Source of the DNA: a virus
DNA: 64,000 nt
Direction: 5' to 3' (one strand)
Virus record (IMG/VR): IMGVR_UViG_3300044635_001663
Coordinates: 62,001 to 126,000 of that record
Position 1 is the stretch's first letter, and each line of letters begins with the position of its first letter. The position numbers and the translations under genes are program-made. The notes below the pieces were generated by a model, which saw only the letters and a list, made by a program, of their open reading frames with translations, did not search any database and was not told the origin of the DNA. Positions 15,772 to 24,116 of this stretch are shown piece after piece.

Positions 15772-15792
15772 TTGGTGTAATAATATTGTATC
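15772..15792 (+). promoter_or_regulatory. Candidate late promoter (TTGGkGTA motif)
   Basis: TTGGTGTA followed by ATAATATTG begins 46 bases before the next start codon. It is the third instance of the motif in the 11-16 kb region and falls in a real intergenic gap after the peptidase gene. Confidence 0.4.
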
Positions 15793-15817
15793 CTTTCTTT
15801 TTACAGAGATTATTTCT

Positions 15818-16006
15818 ATGAGATTAATAGATAGAATAGCTCTCAACAGAGCAATACAAATGCTTTTAGATTTTATCTTAGCTATCATTAAGATGTTTGA
15901 TAAAAGTACTCCTGAAAATAAACCAGACAGTCCAGTAAAACCAAAACCAAAAAGACCCTTGAAAGATTTGGTGGACAATATCCTTCCGTGGAGAGAACGA
16001 AAATGA
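15818..16006 (+). CDS. Small membrane protein with Pro/Lys-rich tail
   Basis: The 62-residue product has an amphipathic to hydrophobic helix (QMLLDFILAIIKMF, about residues 14-27) followed by a Pro/Lys-rich linker (KPDSPVKPKPKRPLKD). The stop overlaps the start of the next gene (ATGA). It resembles small phage holin or antiholin components in size only. Function is unknown. Confidence 0.45.
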   Translation: MRLIDRIALNRAIQMLLDFILAIIKMFDKSTPENKPDSPVKPKPKRPLKDLVDNILPWRERK

Positions 16007-16296
16007 ATAAATTATTTATTGGTTTATTCTGTGTCAGTTTATTATTTGCTGAGGGACGCTATTATGGGTCAACAACAGCCCCTGTAACACTTGCTGGCGG
16101 CATAATTAAAGCCAAGCATTCACAAGAAGTTACTAAAAAATATAAGAGAAAAGACTGTCCAGTATGCAAGGGCAAGGGATGGTATATAAGTGGAGATGGT
16201 ATCAAAAAAATCGATTGTCAATATTGTGAAGAAGCTCCCACAACAGCTAATTCTCAAGACCTTAAAAACTGTAAAACACAACTTATTAAGAAATAA
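16003..16296 (+). CDS. Exported small protein with DnaJ-type zinc motif
   Basis: The start is the ATG overlapping the preceding stop, giving a clean signal peptide (MNKLFIGLFCVSLLFAEG). A longer frame exists but begins in the previous gene. Downstream lies CPVCKGKGW and CQYC, a CxxCxGxG/CxxC pair like one half of the DnaJ zinc centre. The mature protein of about 80 residues would sit outside the cytoplasm, where the Cys could bind metal or form disulfides. I do not recognise the family. Confidence 0.5.
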   Translation: MNKLFIGLFCVSLLFAEGRYYGSTTAPVTLAGGIIKAKHSQEVTKKYKRKDCPVCKGKGWYISGDGIKKIDCQYCEEAPTTANSQDLKNCKTQLIKK

Positions 16297-16301
16297 TACC
16301 C

Positions 16302-16697
16302 ATGAGTAATAATGAGATCATTCTTAAAAATTTAGCAGAAAAGGTGTTGGCTCAGGTGCCAATGCAAAATAAAGATAAATATGGTAGTGTCATAGTAATA
16401 CTGATGATTATTAGTATCATTTTGACAGCAATAAGAACTATTCAAGAATGTAATAAATCTAAATTAGATGGTTTAAAATTTAAAGAAAAATGTGACACAT
16501 ATGGCGCACAAATCAAACAGCTATCAATTAAACGAGGCTGGTTTACCAAAATGAGATTGAAAAAAATTATACGTAGAGAATTAGATAAAGAAGATTATAG
16601 AGATTATGGAGCAAGTTTAGTTGATGCTATTTTAAATACAGGAGAAAACCTCACGGAAGATGAACTTACAGCTTTAATGGAGACTTCAAATGGTTAG
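16302..16697 (+). CDS. Membrane protein, hypothetical
   Basis: A 131-residue product has a strong membrane span (SVIVILMIISIILTAI, about residues 29-44) flanked by charged soluble parts, and an acidic C-terminal tail (TGENLTEDELTALMET). It overlaps the next membrane-protein gene by eight bases. No motif beyond the span is recognised; a lysis or envelope role is suggested by the neighbours. Confidence 0.45.
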   Translation: MSNNEIILKNLAEKVLAQVPMQNKDKYGSVIVILMIISIILTAIRTIQECNKSKLDGLKFKEKCDTYGAQIKQLSIKRGWFTKMRLKKIIRRELDKEDYRDYGASLVDAILNTGENLTEDELTALMETSNG

Positions 16698-16944
16698 CTT
16701 ATTAACGTGGTGTATATATGGAATATTTGTTGGGAGTATAGCTAAGTCTATTATTCCTGGCGAAGAAAATTTTGGTTTCTTAAAAACAGTGGCTCTCGGT
16801 GTGGCTGGCTCATACATGGGAGGAGCTATACTTTATTTATTGGGCAAATATAGTTCTTTGGAACCAGCTGGCTTATTTATGGGTATTGCTGGAGCATGTG
16901 TATCAATTTTATTGTACAATAAACTAACAAAAAAAAGCGATTAA
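16690..16944 (+). CDS. GlsB/YeaQ/YmgE-family membrane protein
   Basis: The 84-residue protein has three hydrophobic segments and the family layout: FVGSIAKSIIPGEENFGFLK, then GVAGSYMGGAILYLLG and a third Gly-rich helix. The family (formerly called transglycosylase-associated) occurs widely in bacterial inner membranes and is linked to envelope stress; its biochemical activity is unknown. In a phage it may protect or alter the membrane. It is the last gene before the glycan island. Confidence 0.6.
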   Translation: MVSLLTWCIYGIFVGSIAKSIIPGEENFGFLKTVALGVAGSYMGGAILYLLGKYSSLEPAGLFMGIAGACVSILLYNKLTKKSD

Positions 16945-16974
16945 TTTAATGGACCATAGGCTTCTTTTGTGTCT

Positions 16975-16991
16975 TTAGCTGAAACAGCTAA
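16975..16991 (+). promoter_or_regulatory. Perfect small hairpin at the structural/glycan junction
   Basis: TTAGCTG and CAGCTAA form a perfect 7-bp stem around an AAA triloop in the 139-base gap that separates the membrane-protein row from the glycan island. There is no T-run after it, so it is a weak candidate for an intrinsic terminator and could be an RNA or operator element. The rest of the gap holds nothing clear except TAGTATACTA at 17048. Confidence 0.3.
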
Positions 16992-17083
16992 TATAACAAG
17001 ATACACGGCAAGTCTCGACAAATAACGGATATTAAGAATAGGAACAGTAGTATACTAAAGGAATATTCATTAGTATAAGGTTT

Positions 17084-18022
17084 ATGAAAACTAAAAAAAT
17101 AGCAGTATGTTTGTGGCTATTTCATGAACAGCTCAGAGAAGAGTATTTTAAATTATTATATCCATTAAAAGAATATATAGATTTATTTTTAGGATTACCA
17201 AAAGATTGTGATGATCAAACAATCAAATTATTTACTAACTATTTTTCTAATATCTATATTAATTTATTTAATAATGAAGGGGCGGATATATTACCCTTTT
17301 TATATCAATTAGAACAAATTATTGATAAATATGAATACTGTATTAAAATACATTCTAAAAAAAGCAAATGGGGAGTTTATAGACATTGTGAATGGAGAGC
17401 AATGCTCTTAAATGATCTAATAGGATCTCCAACTATTTTAGCTAATAATTTATATAAATTAGAAAATAATCAATATAACATGTTGGGTAATAAATTCTTT
17501 ATTTTTCATAATAGAGAATCATTTCATACAAATAAAATAATAGAAATTATGCAGAGTTGCAACGTTGTGTCGAACAGCAAAGACTTTTGTGCGGGGACGA
17601 TGTTTATGTCCAAGTGCAGTAACTTGCGAGTGTTTCTTGATCATTTTGACTATATTCATAGTTTGCTGTCGCAAGAAACTTTAAAAGTAAAAGAAAAAAA
17701 AATAGGAACATATTGTCATGCTATGGAAAGAGTATTTGGTTATGTTTCTAATATAGGAGCATCTGATATTCCAACCATAAAAATACAATCCGATCTAACT
17801 AATCAGTTAACATCTGAGTCATTTTTGAATCTGGTTCATTTATACAATAATCAATGTTATATTCAAGAAAACGCACACATATACGGGAAAATTATAGATC
17901 ACCATCCAGAATATTTTGATATTTATTGGTTATATATTACAGATTCTAGTAAACAAAAAAAATACAGATATTTTAAAGATTACTCTAACACACACAAAAC
18001 GGAGTTCTATCATCGTGCCTAA
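17084..18022 (+). CDS. RgpF-like rhamnan-synthesis family protein (copy 1)
   Basis: The 312-residue protein matches the rhamnan synthesis F family. KKIAVCLWLFHEQLREEYF forms the opening strand, FNNEGADILPFLYQL the VeNrGrDi-type motif, and EYCIKIHSKKSKWG the K.H.KKS motif, followed by WRAMLLNDLIGSP. It ends with a late region containing FCAGTMFMS. RgpF proteins are needed for rhamnose-glucose cell-wall polysaccharide assembly in streptococci and are thought to be glycosyltransferases. The next gene is a diverged duplicate, starting in its last codons. Confidence 0.7.
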   Translation: MKTKKIAVCLWLFHEQLREEYFKLLYPLKEYIDLFLGLPKDCDDQTIKLFTNYFSNIYINLFNNEGADILPFLYQLEQIIDKYEYCIKIHSKKSKWGVYRHCEWRAMLLNDLIGSPTILANNLYKLENNQYNMLGNKFFIFHNRESFHTNKIIEIMQSCNVVSNSKDFCAGTMFMSKCSNLRVFLDHFDYIHSLLSQETLKVKEKKIGTYCHAMERVFGYVSNIGASDIPTIKIQSDLTNQLTSESFLNLVHLYNNQCYIQENAHIYGKIIDHHPEYFDIYWLYITDSSKQKKYRYFKDYSNTHKTEFYHRA

Positions 18023-18971
18023 AAAAATTGCTGTTATAGTGTGGTTGTACCACACAGAGATATGGCCTGAGCTACTATCTTTACTTAAGCCACTTAATCC
18101 ATATATTAAATTATATATGTGTTTGTGTGAAGATCATTCAGTCGCTAACAAGGTTGTTATTGACGATATACAAAATTCAATTAGTGATTTTAGCATAAAA
18201 ATTTATCCAAATATTGGAGGAGATGTATCTTCTTTCTTACATGAAATTTCTAATATAGATCCTAACGAACATCCGCTTTTTATTAAATTACATTCTAAGA
18301 TATCTATTTTAACTAAAAGATATTTAGCGGATTGGAGAGGCATGTTATTTAATGATTTAATAGGTTCCAAAGAAACTCTATTGTCTAATATTAATAATTT
18401 TATGACTAATCCTAAATGCGGCATGATTGCTAATACAGCTCTTTTACTAAAAAACTACGAAACTTCCAATCATAAAAAAATAAAATCATTATGTAATTAC
18501 TTAAATATTAAATATAATAAAATTTCTAATAAAAATTTTATTGCTGGTACAATGTTTATGTCCAGAACATCTCTGTTCAAAAAATATTTTAATACAGAAT
18601 CATCATCTTATTTGTTGTCTCTTGTAAATCGAGAAGTAGCAAAAGTAGAAGACAGAATAGACGGAGGGACGTTTTGTCATTCTCTGGAAAGAGTTTTTTG
18701 TTATCTAGTCTACTATAATAAATTATGGATATATGAAGCCAGACGCAAAAAACAATATAAACTAATATGCAATTACTCAGATAAGAATAAGTTTCATATA
18801 ATTGTATTACATAATCGAAAGTGCTATATCAGAGAAAATCCTAATCTATGGGGATCCGTATTGAACGACACCGAAGACAGTCTTATTATCAAGTGGCAAG
18901 ATTTTATCAGTTGTTCGTATCAAAAATATCACAAGCTTAATTTTCAGACTATAATACAAAATAAAATATGA
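18015..18971 (+). CDS. RgpF-like rhamnan-synthesis family protein (copy 2)
   Basis: I use the GTG overlapping the upstream stop, with GGAG ten bases before it; a longer open frame runs back into copy 1 without a ribosome-binding site. The 318-residue product repeats the order of copy 1: KKIAVIVWLYHTEIWPELL, YPNIGGDVSSFLHEI, LFIKLHSKIS, DWRGMLFNDLIGSK and FIAGTMFMS. The two are similar over their length but clearly diverged, so the duplication is not recent. The stop overlaps the next start. Confidence 0.7.
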   Translation: MPKKIAVIVWLYHTEIWPELLSLLKPLNPYIKLYMCLCEDHSVANKVVIDDIQNSISDFSIKIYPNIGGDVSSFLHEISNIDPNEHPLFIKLHSKISILTKRYLADWRGMLFNDLIGSKETLLSNINNFMTNPKCGMIANTALLLKNYETSNHKKIKSLCNYLNIKYNKISNKNFIAGTMFMSRTSLFKKYFNTESSSYLLSLVNREVAKVEDRIDGGTFCHSLERVFCYLVYYNKLWIYEARRKKQYKLICNYSDKNKFHIIVLHNRKCYIRENPNLWGSVLNDTEDSLIIKWQDFISCSYQKYHKLNFQTIIQNKI

Positions 18972-19333
18972 GTCAATATATACAAAATCTTTCTCAAAAG
19001 AGACCAGATCTCATTCCTTCTGATTTTAATTATACAATATATTTAAACCTCAATCCTGATCTAAAACAACAGGGTATTCTTACAGAAGAAAATGCTATTA
19101 GACACTACATTCTACACGGGAAAAAAGAACATAGGTTCTATAAATATGCGAAACTACACGACGGCCCCGTAGATGCTGGTTTTGGTTTTTCTGATAAGCT
19201 CATCAATAGTCACGGAATTAATATTGACGGAATTAAAATCACAGACAACCTGAATAAGGCGTATTCAATTATTCATCAGTACAATAGAAAAGAAAGTTTT
19301 AACAATAAAGTAATCCAATATTTCTCAACATAA
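18968..19333 (+). CDS. Small protein with LNPDL-type module shared with glycosyltransferases
   Basis: Residues 12-58 (RPDLIPSDFNYTIYLNLNPD, then QGILTEENAIRHYILHGKKE, then HRFY) form a module found at the N-terminus of many polysaccharide glycosyltransferases: N.DL....G..T...A..HY...G..E.R.Y. The same module opens the large glycosyltransferase at 36748. Here it stands nearly alone in 121 residues, with no catalytic domain after it. It could be an adaptor or the remnant of a larger gene. It overlaps copy 2 of the RgpF-like pair by four bases. Confidence 0.55.
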   Translation: MSQYIQNLSQKRPDLIPSDFNYTIYLNLNPDLKQQGILTEENAIRHYILHGKKEHRFYKYAKLHDGPVDAGFGFSDKLINSHGINIDGIKITDNLNKAYSIIHQYNRKESFNNKVIQYFST

Positions 19334-19364
19334 GCAGAAAAACATGGGTTTCTAATCTACAAAT

Positions 19365-19469
19365 ATGAGAAAAATATCATCTCTAGACGAAGCTAAAAAC
19401 AAACTTGATCATCTATGGTTCAATAAGGAACATAGAAGAACATTTCGCAAAGTCTTTTTCAAATATTGA
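19365..19469 (+). repeat. Seam element S1: 34-codon frame starting MRKISSLDEAKNK
   Basis: A short frame (ATG to TGA) in the 273-base gap between the LNPDL-module gene and the acetyltransferase gene. Its sequence is related over its full length to the degenerate copy at 24023-24116 (shared TCATCT, CAATAAGGAA and ATAGAAGA blocks), and its first 13 codons recur at 32210 and 34341. It may be a relic of one ancestral gene or a recombination border. I see nothing else convincing in the rest of this gap. Confidence 0.5.
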
Positions 19470-19606
19470 CAAGATATCACACATAAGAAAAAAATATAGC
19501 GCTGCAATTATACACAAAAAGAAACAGACTACAAAGGGAGTCTAGAGCCGTGAGAATCATTAGCCAAATTAAAAGTGGCCAAGATGCCTGATATGGACTG
19601 GGGAAT

Positions 19607-20194
19607 ATGAAATCCAAATACCTCACAGAACACGATCTTCAAGATTTTGGCTTTAAGTCTATAGGTAAAAATATACAAATAGATTCTACCTGCGTATTTG
19701 TTGGCGAAAAGAATATGGAAATCGGTAGCAACATACGTATTGATGCTTATTGTATACTTAAGGGTAATATTTGCTTAAAAAGTAATATTCATATAGGACC
19801 ACATAGTGTTTTATCTGGGTCTGGTGGAAAAATAATAATAGATTCTTGTTCCGTAATGTCTAATGGTGCTTATTTATACACTGCAACTGATGACTTTATT
19901 GGCGACCACCTCGCCTCATTACCGTACATTCCTGAACAATACAAAAAAGTTAGATGTGGAGATATTTATATAGGTAAAGCGGTGTCTTTAGGTAGTCGGA
20001 CAACGGTATTGCCGGGTGTAAATATTGGTGACGGGGCTACAACTAGCATTGGTTCAATTATTCGCAAAAATATACCTGCCGGTTCTGTTTGTATCGCTGA
20101 TGGAACTAATATCAAAATTATTAAGACAAGAAATATTGAAAAGCTTCTTATGATGCAAAAAGATATTGAAATGAGTCAAAATGAAAAAAATTAG
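19607..20194 (+). CDS. Hexapeptide-repeat O/N-acetyltransferase
   Basis: The 195-residue product is a left-handed beta-helix protein of the LacA/NodL/WbbJ type. Hexapeptide turns run from about residue 30 to 170 (IGSNIRIDAYCILKG, then SNIHIGPHSVLSG, later IYIGKAVSLGSRTTVLPGVN and IGDGATTSIGSIIRKNIPAG). The last segment matches the usual end of the helix (V..G..VI...IP...V). It should move an acetyl group from acetyl-CoA to a sugar. With the FdtA/FdtB-like genes at 30.8-32.2 kb it could act as an FdtC-type transacetylase; that pairing is inference. Confidence 0.8.
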   Translation: MKSKYLTEHDLQDFGFKSIGKNIQIDSTCVFVGEKNMEIGSNIRIDAYCILKGNICLKSNIHIGPHSVLSGSGGKIIIDSCSVMSNGAYLYTATDDFIGDHLASLPYIPEQYKKVRCGDIYIGKAVSLGSRTTVLPGVNIGDGATTSIGSIIRKNIPAGSVCIADGTNIKIIKTRNIEKLLMMQKDIEMSQNEKN

Positions 20195-20861
20195 TCAGAT
20201 ACTAAAAGATATTTACCAATTAAATTGGATTGATTTAAACATTTTAGAGTGTGGCTCCCACACACATGGAGAAGAAACTCTAGAGTTTGAACCAGACAAT
20301 AATTGCTGGTGCATTGAGGCAAACAAAGAAGACCACCTATTGTTGCAAAAATTTAGAAAAAACACCCTCAACTTTGCTCTGTCTAATCTTGATGGAGTTA
20401 TAAAATTTATTATTTCTTCTCATCCGGCAAACAGCAGTTGCGAATATTCTCAAGAACATCTAGAAGAACTAAGTCAATACGGATCTACTTTTAAGGAGAT
20501 TGAAGTTGAGGCAATAACCTATGATAGCTTACTTAAAAAACTTAAAATAGTTTTTGACATAGTAGTTTTAGATATTGAGGGTCATGAAAAAACAGTATTA
20601 AATTCTTGGAAATTAATGGATAAAACATTGCTACCTAGTATTTTAGTTATTGAATGTGGGTATGATTGGAGTGAGCGCTTATCTATATTGAAAGAATTGG
20701 GCTATAAAATAGATTCTTATTATTTTAACAACTGTTATCTTAGCATGGGAAGCTTATCAAAAAACTATGAGATGATCCAAAGTTACAACAAAGAATATCC
20801 AAGCTTTAAATGGAACAATAAATTAATATATTCTAACACTCAAGGAGCAAACAATGGCTGA
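20181..20861 (+). CDS. FkbM-family methyltransferase
   Basis: Landmarks of FkbM O-methyltransferases are present in 226 residues. LNILECGSHTHGEETL is motif I, WCIEANKE the acidic strand, and TYDSLLKK followed by FDIVVLDIEGHEKTVL is the diagnostic D.EG.E motif at about residue 130, then LVIECGYD. The family methylates sugar or polyketide hydroxyls. It starts inside the end of the acetyltransferase gene, so the two are translationally coupled and may act on the same sugar. Confidence 0.8.
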   Translation: MKKISQILKDIYQLNWIDLNILECGSHTHGEETLEFEPDNNCWCIEANKEDHLLLQKFRKNTLNFALSNLDGVIKFIISSHPANSSCEYSQEHLEELSQYGSTFKEIEVEAITYDSLLKKLKIVFDIVVLDIEGHEKTVLNSWKLMDKTLLPSILVIECGYDWSERLSILKELGYKIDSYYFNNCYLSMGSLSKNYEMIQSYNKEYPSFKWNNKLIYSNTQGANNG

Positions 20862-21162
20862 TACACTCGGTAGCGTGATTGACAAATTAACTACGGTTGA
20901 TTTAAAAATGTGGAATAATCAAGAATTATTATATGAAATACGAAGAATGAGTTTTGAAGAATACAAAAAAAAATATTTTGAAGATGAAAATGGAGCAAAA
21001 AATTTATGGGAATGTCTTAAAAAAGCATGTGATCTCAATGTTCAAAGAAACCAATTAATTAACGAAGTGGATCAAAAAATAATTGAAATAATAGAGGCTA
21101 AATTGAGTGGAGAAAATTTAGATAATGGTAAGTTTATACAAAGGTCCCACAAAACATACTAA
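20854..21162 (+). CDS. Small helical protein, possibly DUF4254-like
   Basis: The 102-residue product reads TLGSVIDKLTTVDLKMWNNQ at the start and CDLNVQRNQLINEVDQKI near the middle. This resembles small helical proteins in sugar loci (LG.LIDKL...N.KIW, then LN.QRN.LI.EID), sometimes annotated DUF4254. Function in that family is unknown. It overlaps the FkbM gene by eight bases and the next gene by 38 bases. Confidence 0.45.
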   Translation: MADTLGSVIDKLTTVDLKMWNNQELLYEIRRMSFEEYKKKYFEDENGAKNLWECLKKACDLNVQRNQLINEVDQKIIEIIEAKLSGENLDNGKFIQRSHKTY

Positions 21163-21976
21163 TTATATTAACACAAAATACTTAATTAAATGTATTGGTA
21201 TAGGCGATCTTATTTTTTTCTGTAGCGCAATACTTGCAGAACATAAAGAAAATGAACCTGTCGAGTATTTTCTATCTAAAGATACGTTGCGTATTTATAG
21301 AAAAAATAGCGGTGAATACGAAATATTTTGCCATGAATACATTAAATACTTTTTATCAAATTATGATATCAAAATTTTAAATAATATAAATGAGACCAAC
21401 CGCATTTGGGACACAGACTTCCTAAGAGACGGTAAAATTCTAAATAATTCATCAGTAATTGACACTATAAAAAACAAACTTATTATTAAAAACAAGGTTT
21501 ATCAAGATAACTATATTGTAATTTTCACAAAGGTAAGAGACTTGAATCTAGATGTTTTTTCTCAAGTTTCAACAAATTTTTTCCGCTCAGTAAATACTTT
21601 TGAGGGTAAAGTTGTTCTACTTGGAGAAAGACAAGTAGAATACTCTGGAGAATACGCACTTCATAGTAAAAAGAACATATATTCTATTTATCAAAATTGT
21701 AAAGAAAATATTGCTCAAAATAAAATAATAGATTTAACTATAGAAAACTTTGATTTTAATACATTTTCATTGAGTAAAATTTTAGAAGATTGTGGAATAA
21801 TTATGAATTCTAACAAGACATACGTTTTTGGTGGTGGCGGATTTTTTTGTTTATCTCTTTTTACAGATAAATTGGTCTCTTTAACAAACGGCATTTATAG
21901 AAATGCTTTTTATACAAAACGAAACAAAAATTTGTTTAGTAGCGTGGACGAATTTCAAAAGCATTTAATACAATAA
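21125..21976 (+). CDS. Putative GT-B-type glycosyltransferase, divergent
   Basis: The 283-residue product has a Rossmann-like opening (YLIKCIGIGDLIFFCSAI, resembling the GxGD...P of heptosyltransferase-type GT9 enzymes), a central strand pair (YIVIFTKVRDLNL, VVLLGERQVE) and a late Gly-rich segment KTYVFGGGGFFCLSLF where GT-B enzymes bind the donor. No decisive catalytic residue is visible. I assign it to glycosyltransferases mostly from layout and context; start choice is uncertain because of the long overlap with the preceding gene. Confidence 0.4.
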   Translation: MVSLYKGPTKHTNYINTKYLIKCIGIGDLIFFCSAILAEHKENEPVEYFLSKDTLRIYRKNSGEYEIFCHEYIKYFLSNYDIKILNNINETNRIWDTDFLRDGKILNNSSVIDTIKNKLIIKNKVYQDNYIVIFTKVRDLNLDVFSQVSTNFFRSVNTFEGKVVLLGERQVEYSGEYALHSKKNIYSIYQNCKENIAQNKIIDLTIENFDFNTFSLSKILEDCGIIMNSNKTYVFGGGGFFCLSLFTDKLVSLTNGIYRNAFYTKRNKNLFSSVDEFQKHLIQ

Positions 21977-21993
21977 GGATAATACAGGACATA

Positions 21994-23082
21994 ATGATAC
22001 CTATTTATCAACCATATTTTACTGAGGAAAATCTAAGTTACGCACACGATGCCATAAACTCTGGTTGGGTTTCTTCACAAGGAGAGTACCTGGATTCGTC
22101 TAAAAATAAAGTAAAAAATATCCTTGGCTATCAAAGAGTCATATTAACGAACAACGGAACATCAGCAACACATCTCATGGCTATTGCTTTAAGATACAAA
22201 CATCCTAATATTAAAAAAATTATTGTTCCAAGCAATGTTTATGTAGCAGCATGGAATGCCTTTTTGTATGAGGACTATGAGCTTATTCCAATTGATTCTG
22301 ATATTGACACCTGGAATTTTGACATCTCTAAATTAGACTCAATAATTGACGACGATTCAGCAATATTGGTAGTGCATAATATCGGAAACGTTGTTAATGT
22401 GCCTGAACTAAAAATAAAATTTCCAAACACAGTCATACTGGAAGATAACTGCGAAGGCTTTTTAGGCAAATATAACGATAAGTATACGGGAACAGAGTCA
22501 TTTGCTTCATCCATATCATTTTTCGGAAATAAGACAATTACATCTGGCGAAGGTGGGGCATTCGTAACAGATGACGACGATGTGTTTGAGTATATCAATA
22601 AAGTAAAGTCCCAAGGACAAACAAATGAAAAATTTATACATGATGTTTTGGGCTACAACTACAGGATGACCAATGTTCAAGCAGCTATTTTATATGGACA
22701 ATTAGAATGCTTACCTGAAATTCAATGTAAAAAACACAACATATTTGAACTATACAAGTCCCTACTTCAAGAACTAACAACTGTGTCTTTTCAAAAAGTT
22801 GAAAAAAACACAAAACACTCTGAATGGATGCTCGGAATCAGGCTCAATCAGTTTAATCTTTCCCAGAAACAAAATTTACAACTTTATTTGTTTGAGGCTG
22901 GAATAGAGACCAGAACAATGTTCTACGATATAACAAAACATAAGCATATTATGTGTAGTAAGTCAAAAAATTTAAACTCAGACCTGCTAAATAATCAGTG
23001 TATTATATTACCATCATATCCATCTCTGACTGACGGACAAATAGAATATATAGTAAATAAAATAAAAGAGTATTTGAAATGA
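21994..23082 (+). CDS. DegT/DnrJ/EryC1-family PLP sugar aminotransferase
   Basis: At 362 residues it has the full family length. IPIYQPYFTEENLSYAHDAI opens the protein, NNGTSATHLMAIAL binds the cofactor phosphate, LEDNCEGFLG supplies the Asp for the pyridine nitrogen, and SFFGNKTITSGEGGAFVTDD holds the Schiff-base Lys at about residue 178. YNYRMTNVQAAILYGQLE is a hallmark segment. Such enzymes aminate keto-sugar nucleotides. A second aminotransferase lies at 30842, so two distinct amino sugars may be made. The stop overlaps the next start. Confidence 0.88.
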   Translation: MIPIYQPYFTEENLSYAHDAINSGWVSSQGEYLDSSKNKVKNILGYQRVILTNNGTSATHLMAIALRYKHPNIKKIIVPSNVYVAAWNAFLYEDYELIPIDSDIDTWNFDISKLDSIIDDDSAILVVHNIGNVVNVPELKIKFPNTVILEDNCEGFLGKYNDKYTGTESFASSISFFGNKTITSGEGGAFVTDDDDVFEYINKVKSQGQTNEKFIHDVLGYNYRMTNVQAAILYGQLECLPEIQCKKHNIFELYKSLLQELTTVSFQKVEKNTKHSEWMLGIRLNQFNLSQKQNLQLYLFEAGIETRTMFYDITKHKHIMCSKSKNLNSDLLNNQCIILPSYPSLTDGQIEYIVNKIKEYLK

Positions 23083-24026
23083 ACATTATTTTTTACAATA
23101 AATACAATAACGGAGATATTCATGTCTCCAGGGGTTTTATTTCAAAGTTTTGCCATCCATGGAAAGGTTCAGCCAAAGCAGTCAGCCAGTTTCATGAATA
23201 TGGTCTTTTTTATAGCCACAAAAATGACCCGTGTCTAACAGAGGATCTTAAATTAATCAAACATCTAACAGATTTTAAAAATACAGAAGAAAACAAATTA
23301 ATACATACTTATGAGAATAATGTAGTCTTAAATACCTGGTATCGTGCCGAGCATGATAAGTATATTAAATTAAGCAATGGAATTAACTTTGATTGTTTAT
23401 ATTTTATGTTTAAGGATATTTTTAGTTATTTTGGAATAAACATAGAAGACATATCCGAAGATCCTCTTGATTTTTTTCCAAGTGTAAATTTTGATTATAT
23501 CAACACAAAAAATATAGACGAATTTAGCAGTAATAACAAAATTATGGTTTTAGCTTGCAATAACCAAACAATGTCTAGTCAATCATCAAATTTTGACTTT
23601 TCTAAAATATTTCTACAGCTGGCAAAAATTTATACAGATAAAATATGGATACTTACGAATCACTTTAATTTTGACAGAGATAGCTATCCGAATGTATTGT
23701 TTGCATCTGAAATAATAAAAAAAGAAAATGGCTCAGATCTGAATGAAATATCATATTTAAGCACAAAGTGCGATGTAATAATTGGTAGAGCATCTGGACC
23801 CTTTACTTTTGCTATCAATAGACAAAATATAGAAGATCCAAATAAAACTTTATTAAGTTTTTCAACATTAGGCACAACCTATAATCGTGATAGTACAAAA
23901 TCAAGCAATCACTTTTGGTTAGGAGAGTGGGGAGAAAAACATATTCAATACAAGGCTAATATAAAAGAGTTTTCAGAAGAGGATCCCCACAAAGTCTTCG
24001 AAATTATAAAAAAGCTTTTATCATGA
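23079..24026 (+). CDS. Putative GT-B-type glycosyltransferase or glycan protein
   Basis: The 315-residue product opens with NNGDIHVSRGFISKF, a start seen in GT9-like phage and bacterial glycan proteins, and has a strand (IMVLACNNQTMSSQ), WILTNHF and DVIIGRASGPFTFAINRQN, which looks like a donor-site loop. The catalytic type is not clear. Its C-terminus (KVFEIIKKLLS) is part of a near-identical repeat found again at 34273, beyond the end of another gene. Confidence 0.45.
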   Translation: MNIIFYNKYNNGDIHVSRGFISKFCHPWKGSAKAVSQFHEYGLFYSHKNDPCLTEDLKLIKHLTDFKNTEENKLIHTYENNVVLNTWYRAEHDKYIKLSNGINFDCLYFMFKDIFSYFGINIEDISEDPLDFFPSVNFDYINTKNIDEFSSNNKIMVLACNNQTMSSQSSNFDFSKIFLQLAKIYTDKIWILTNHFNFDRDSYPNVLFASEIIKKENGSDLNEISYLSTKCDVIIGRASGPFTFAINRQNIEDPNKTLLSFSTLGTTYNRDSTKSSNHFWLGEWGEKHIQYKANIKEFSEEDPHKVFEIIKKLLS

Positions 24027-24057
24027 AAATATTATCACTAAACGAAATTAAAAATAA
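23955..24057 (+). repeat. Seam repeat, copy A (103 bp)
   Basis: This segment covers the C-terminal codons of the gene at 23079 and the start of the following short frame. It matches 34273-34375 over 103 bases without gaps; the last 58 bases are identical and the first 45 carry scattered differences. A shorter version of the core (CTTTTATCATGAAAATA) also lies at 32202. Confidence 0.85.
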
Positions 24058-24116
24058 GATTAAAAAAATTTAATCATCTGTAGTCCAATAAGGAATAAGG
24101 AATATAGAAGAGCAAC
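24023..24116 (+). repeat. Seam element S2: degenerate copy of the MKILSLNEIKNK frame
   Basis: Fills the gap between two genes. The frame MKILSLNEIKNKIKKI stops after 16 codons, but the DNA beyond the stop still matches S1 at 19365 (TCATCT, CAATAAGGAA, ATAGAAGA blocks), with a tandem 7-base duplication TAAGGAA. It is therefore a broken copy of the same ancestral sequence. Confidence 0.6.

Noticed and set aside
16302-16697. Endolysin or peptidoglycan hydrolase in the membrane-protein row
   Set aside because: No lysozyme, amidase or endopeptidase motif is present in any gene from 11 to 17 kb apart from the papain-like peptidase.
17916-18014. Longer start for the second RgpF-like gene
   Set aside because: The extra 33 codons overlap the coding end of copy 1 in another frame and lack a ribosome-binding site; GTG at 18015 has GGAG upstream and aligns with copy 1.
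19470-19606. tRNA or small gene in the gap before the acetyltransferase
   Set aside because: I found no cloverleaf or T-loop signature and no frame with a convincing start; only the seam element at the left is supported.
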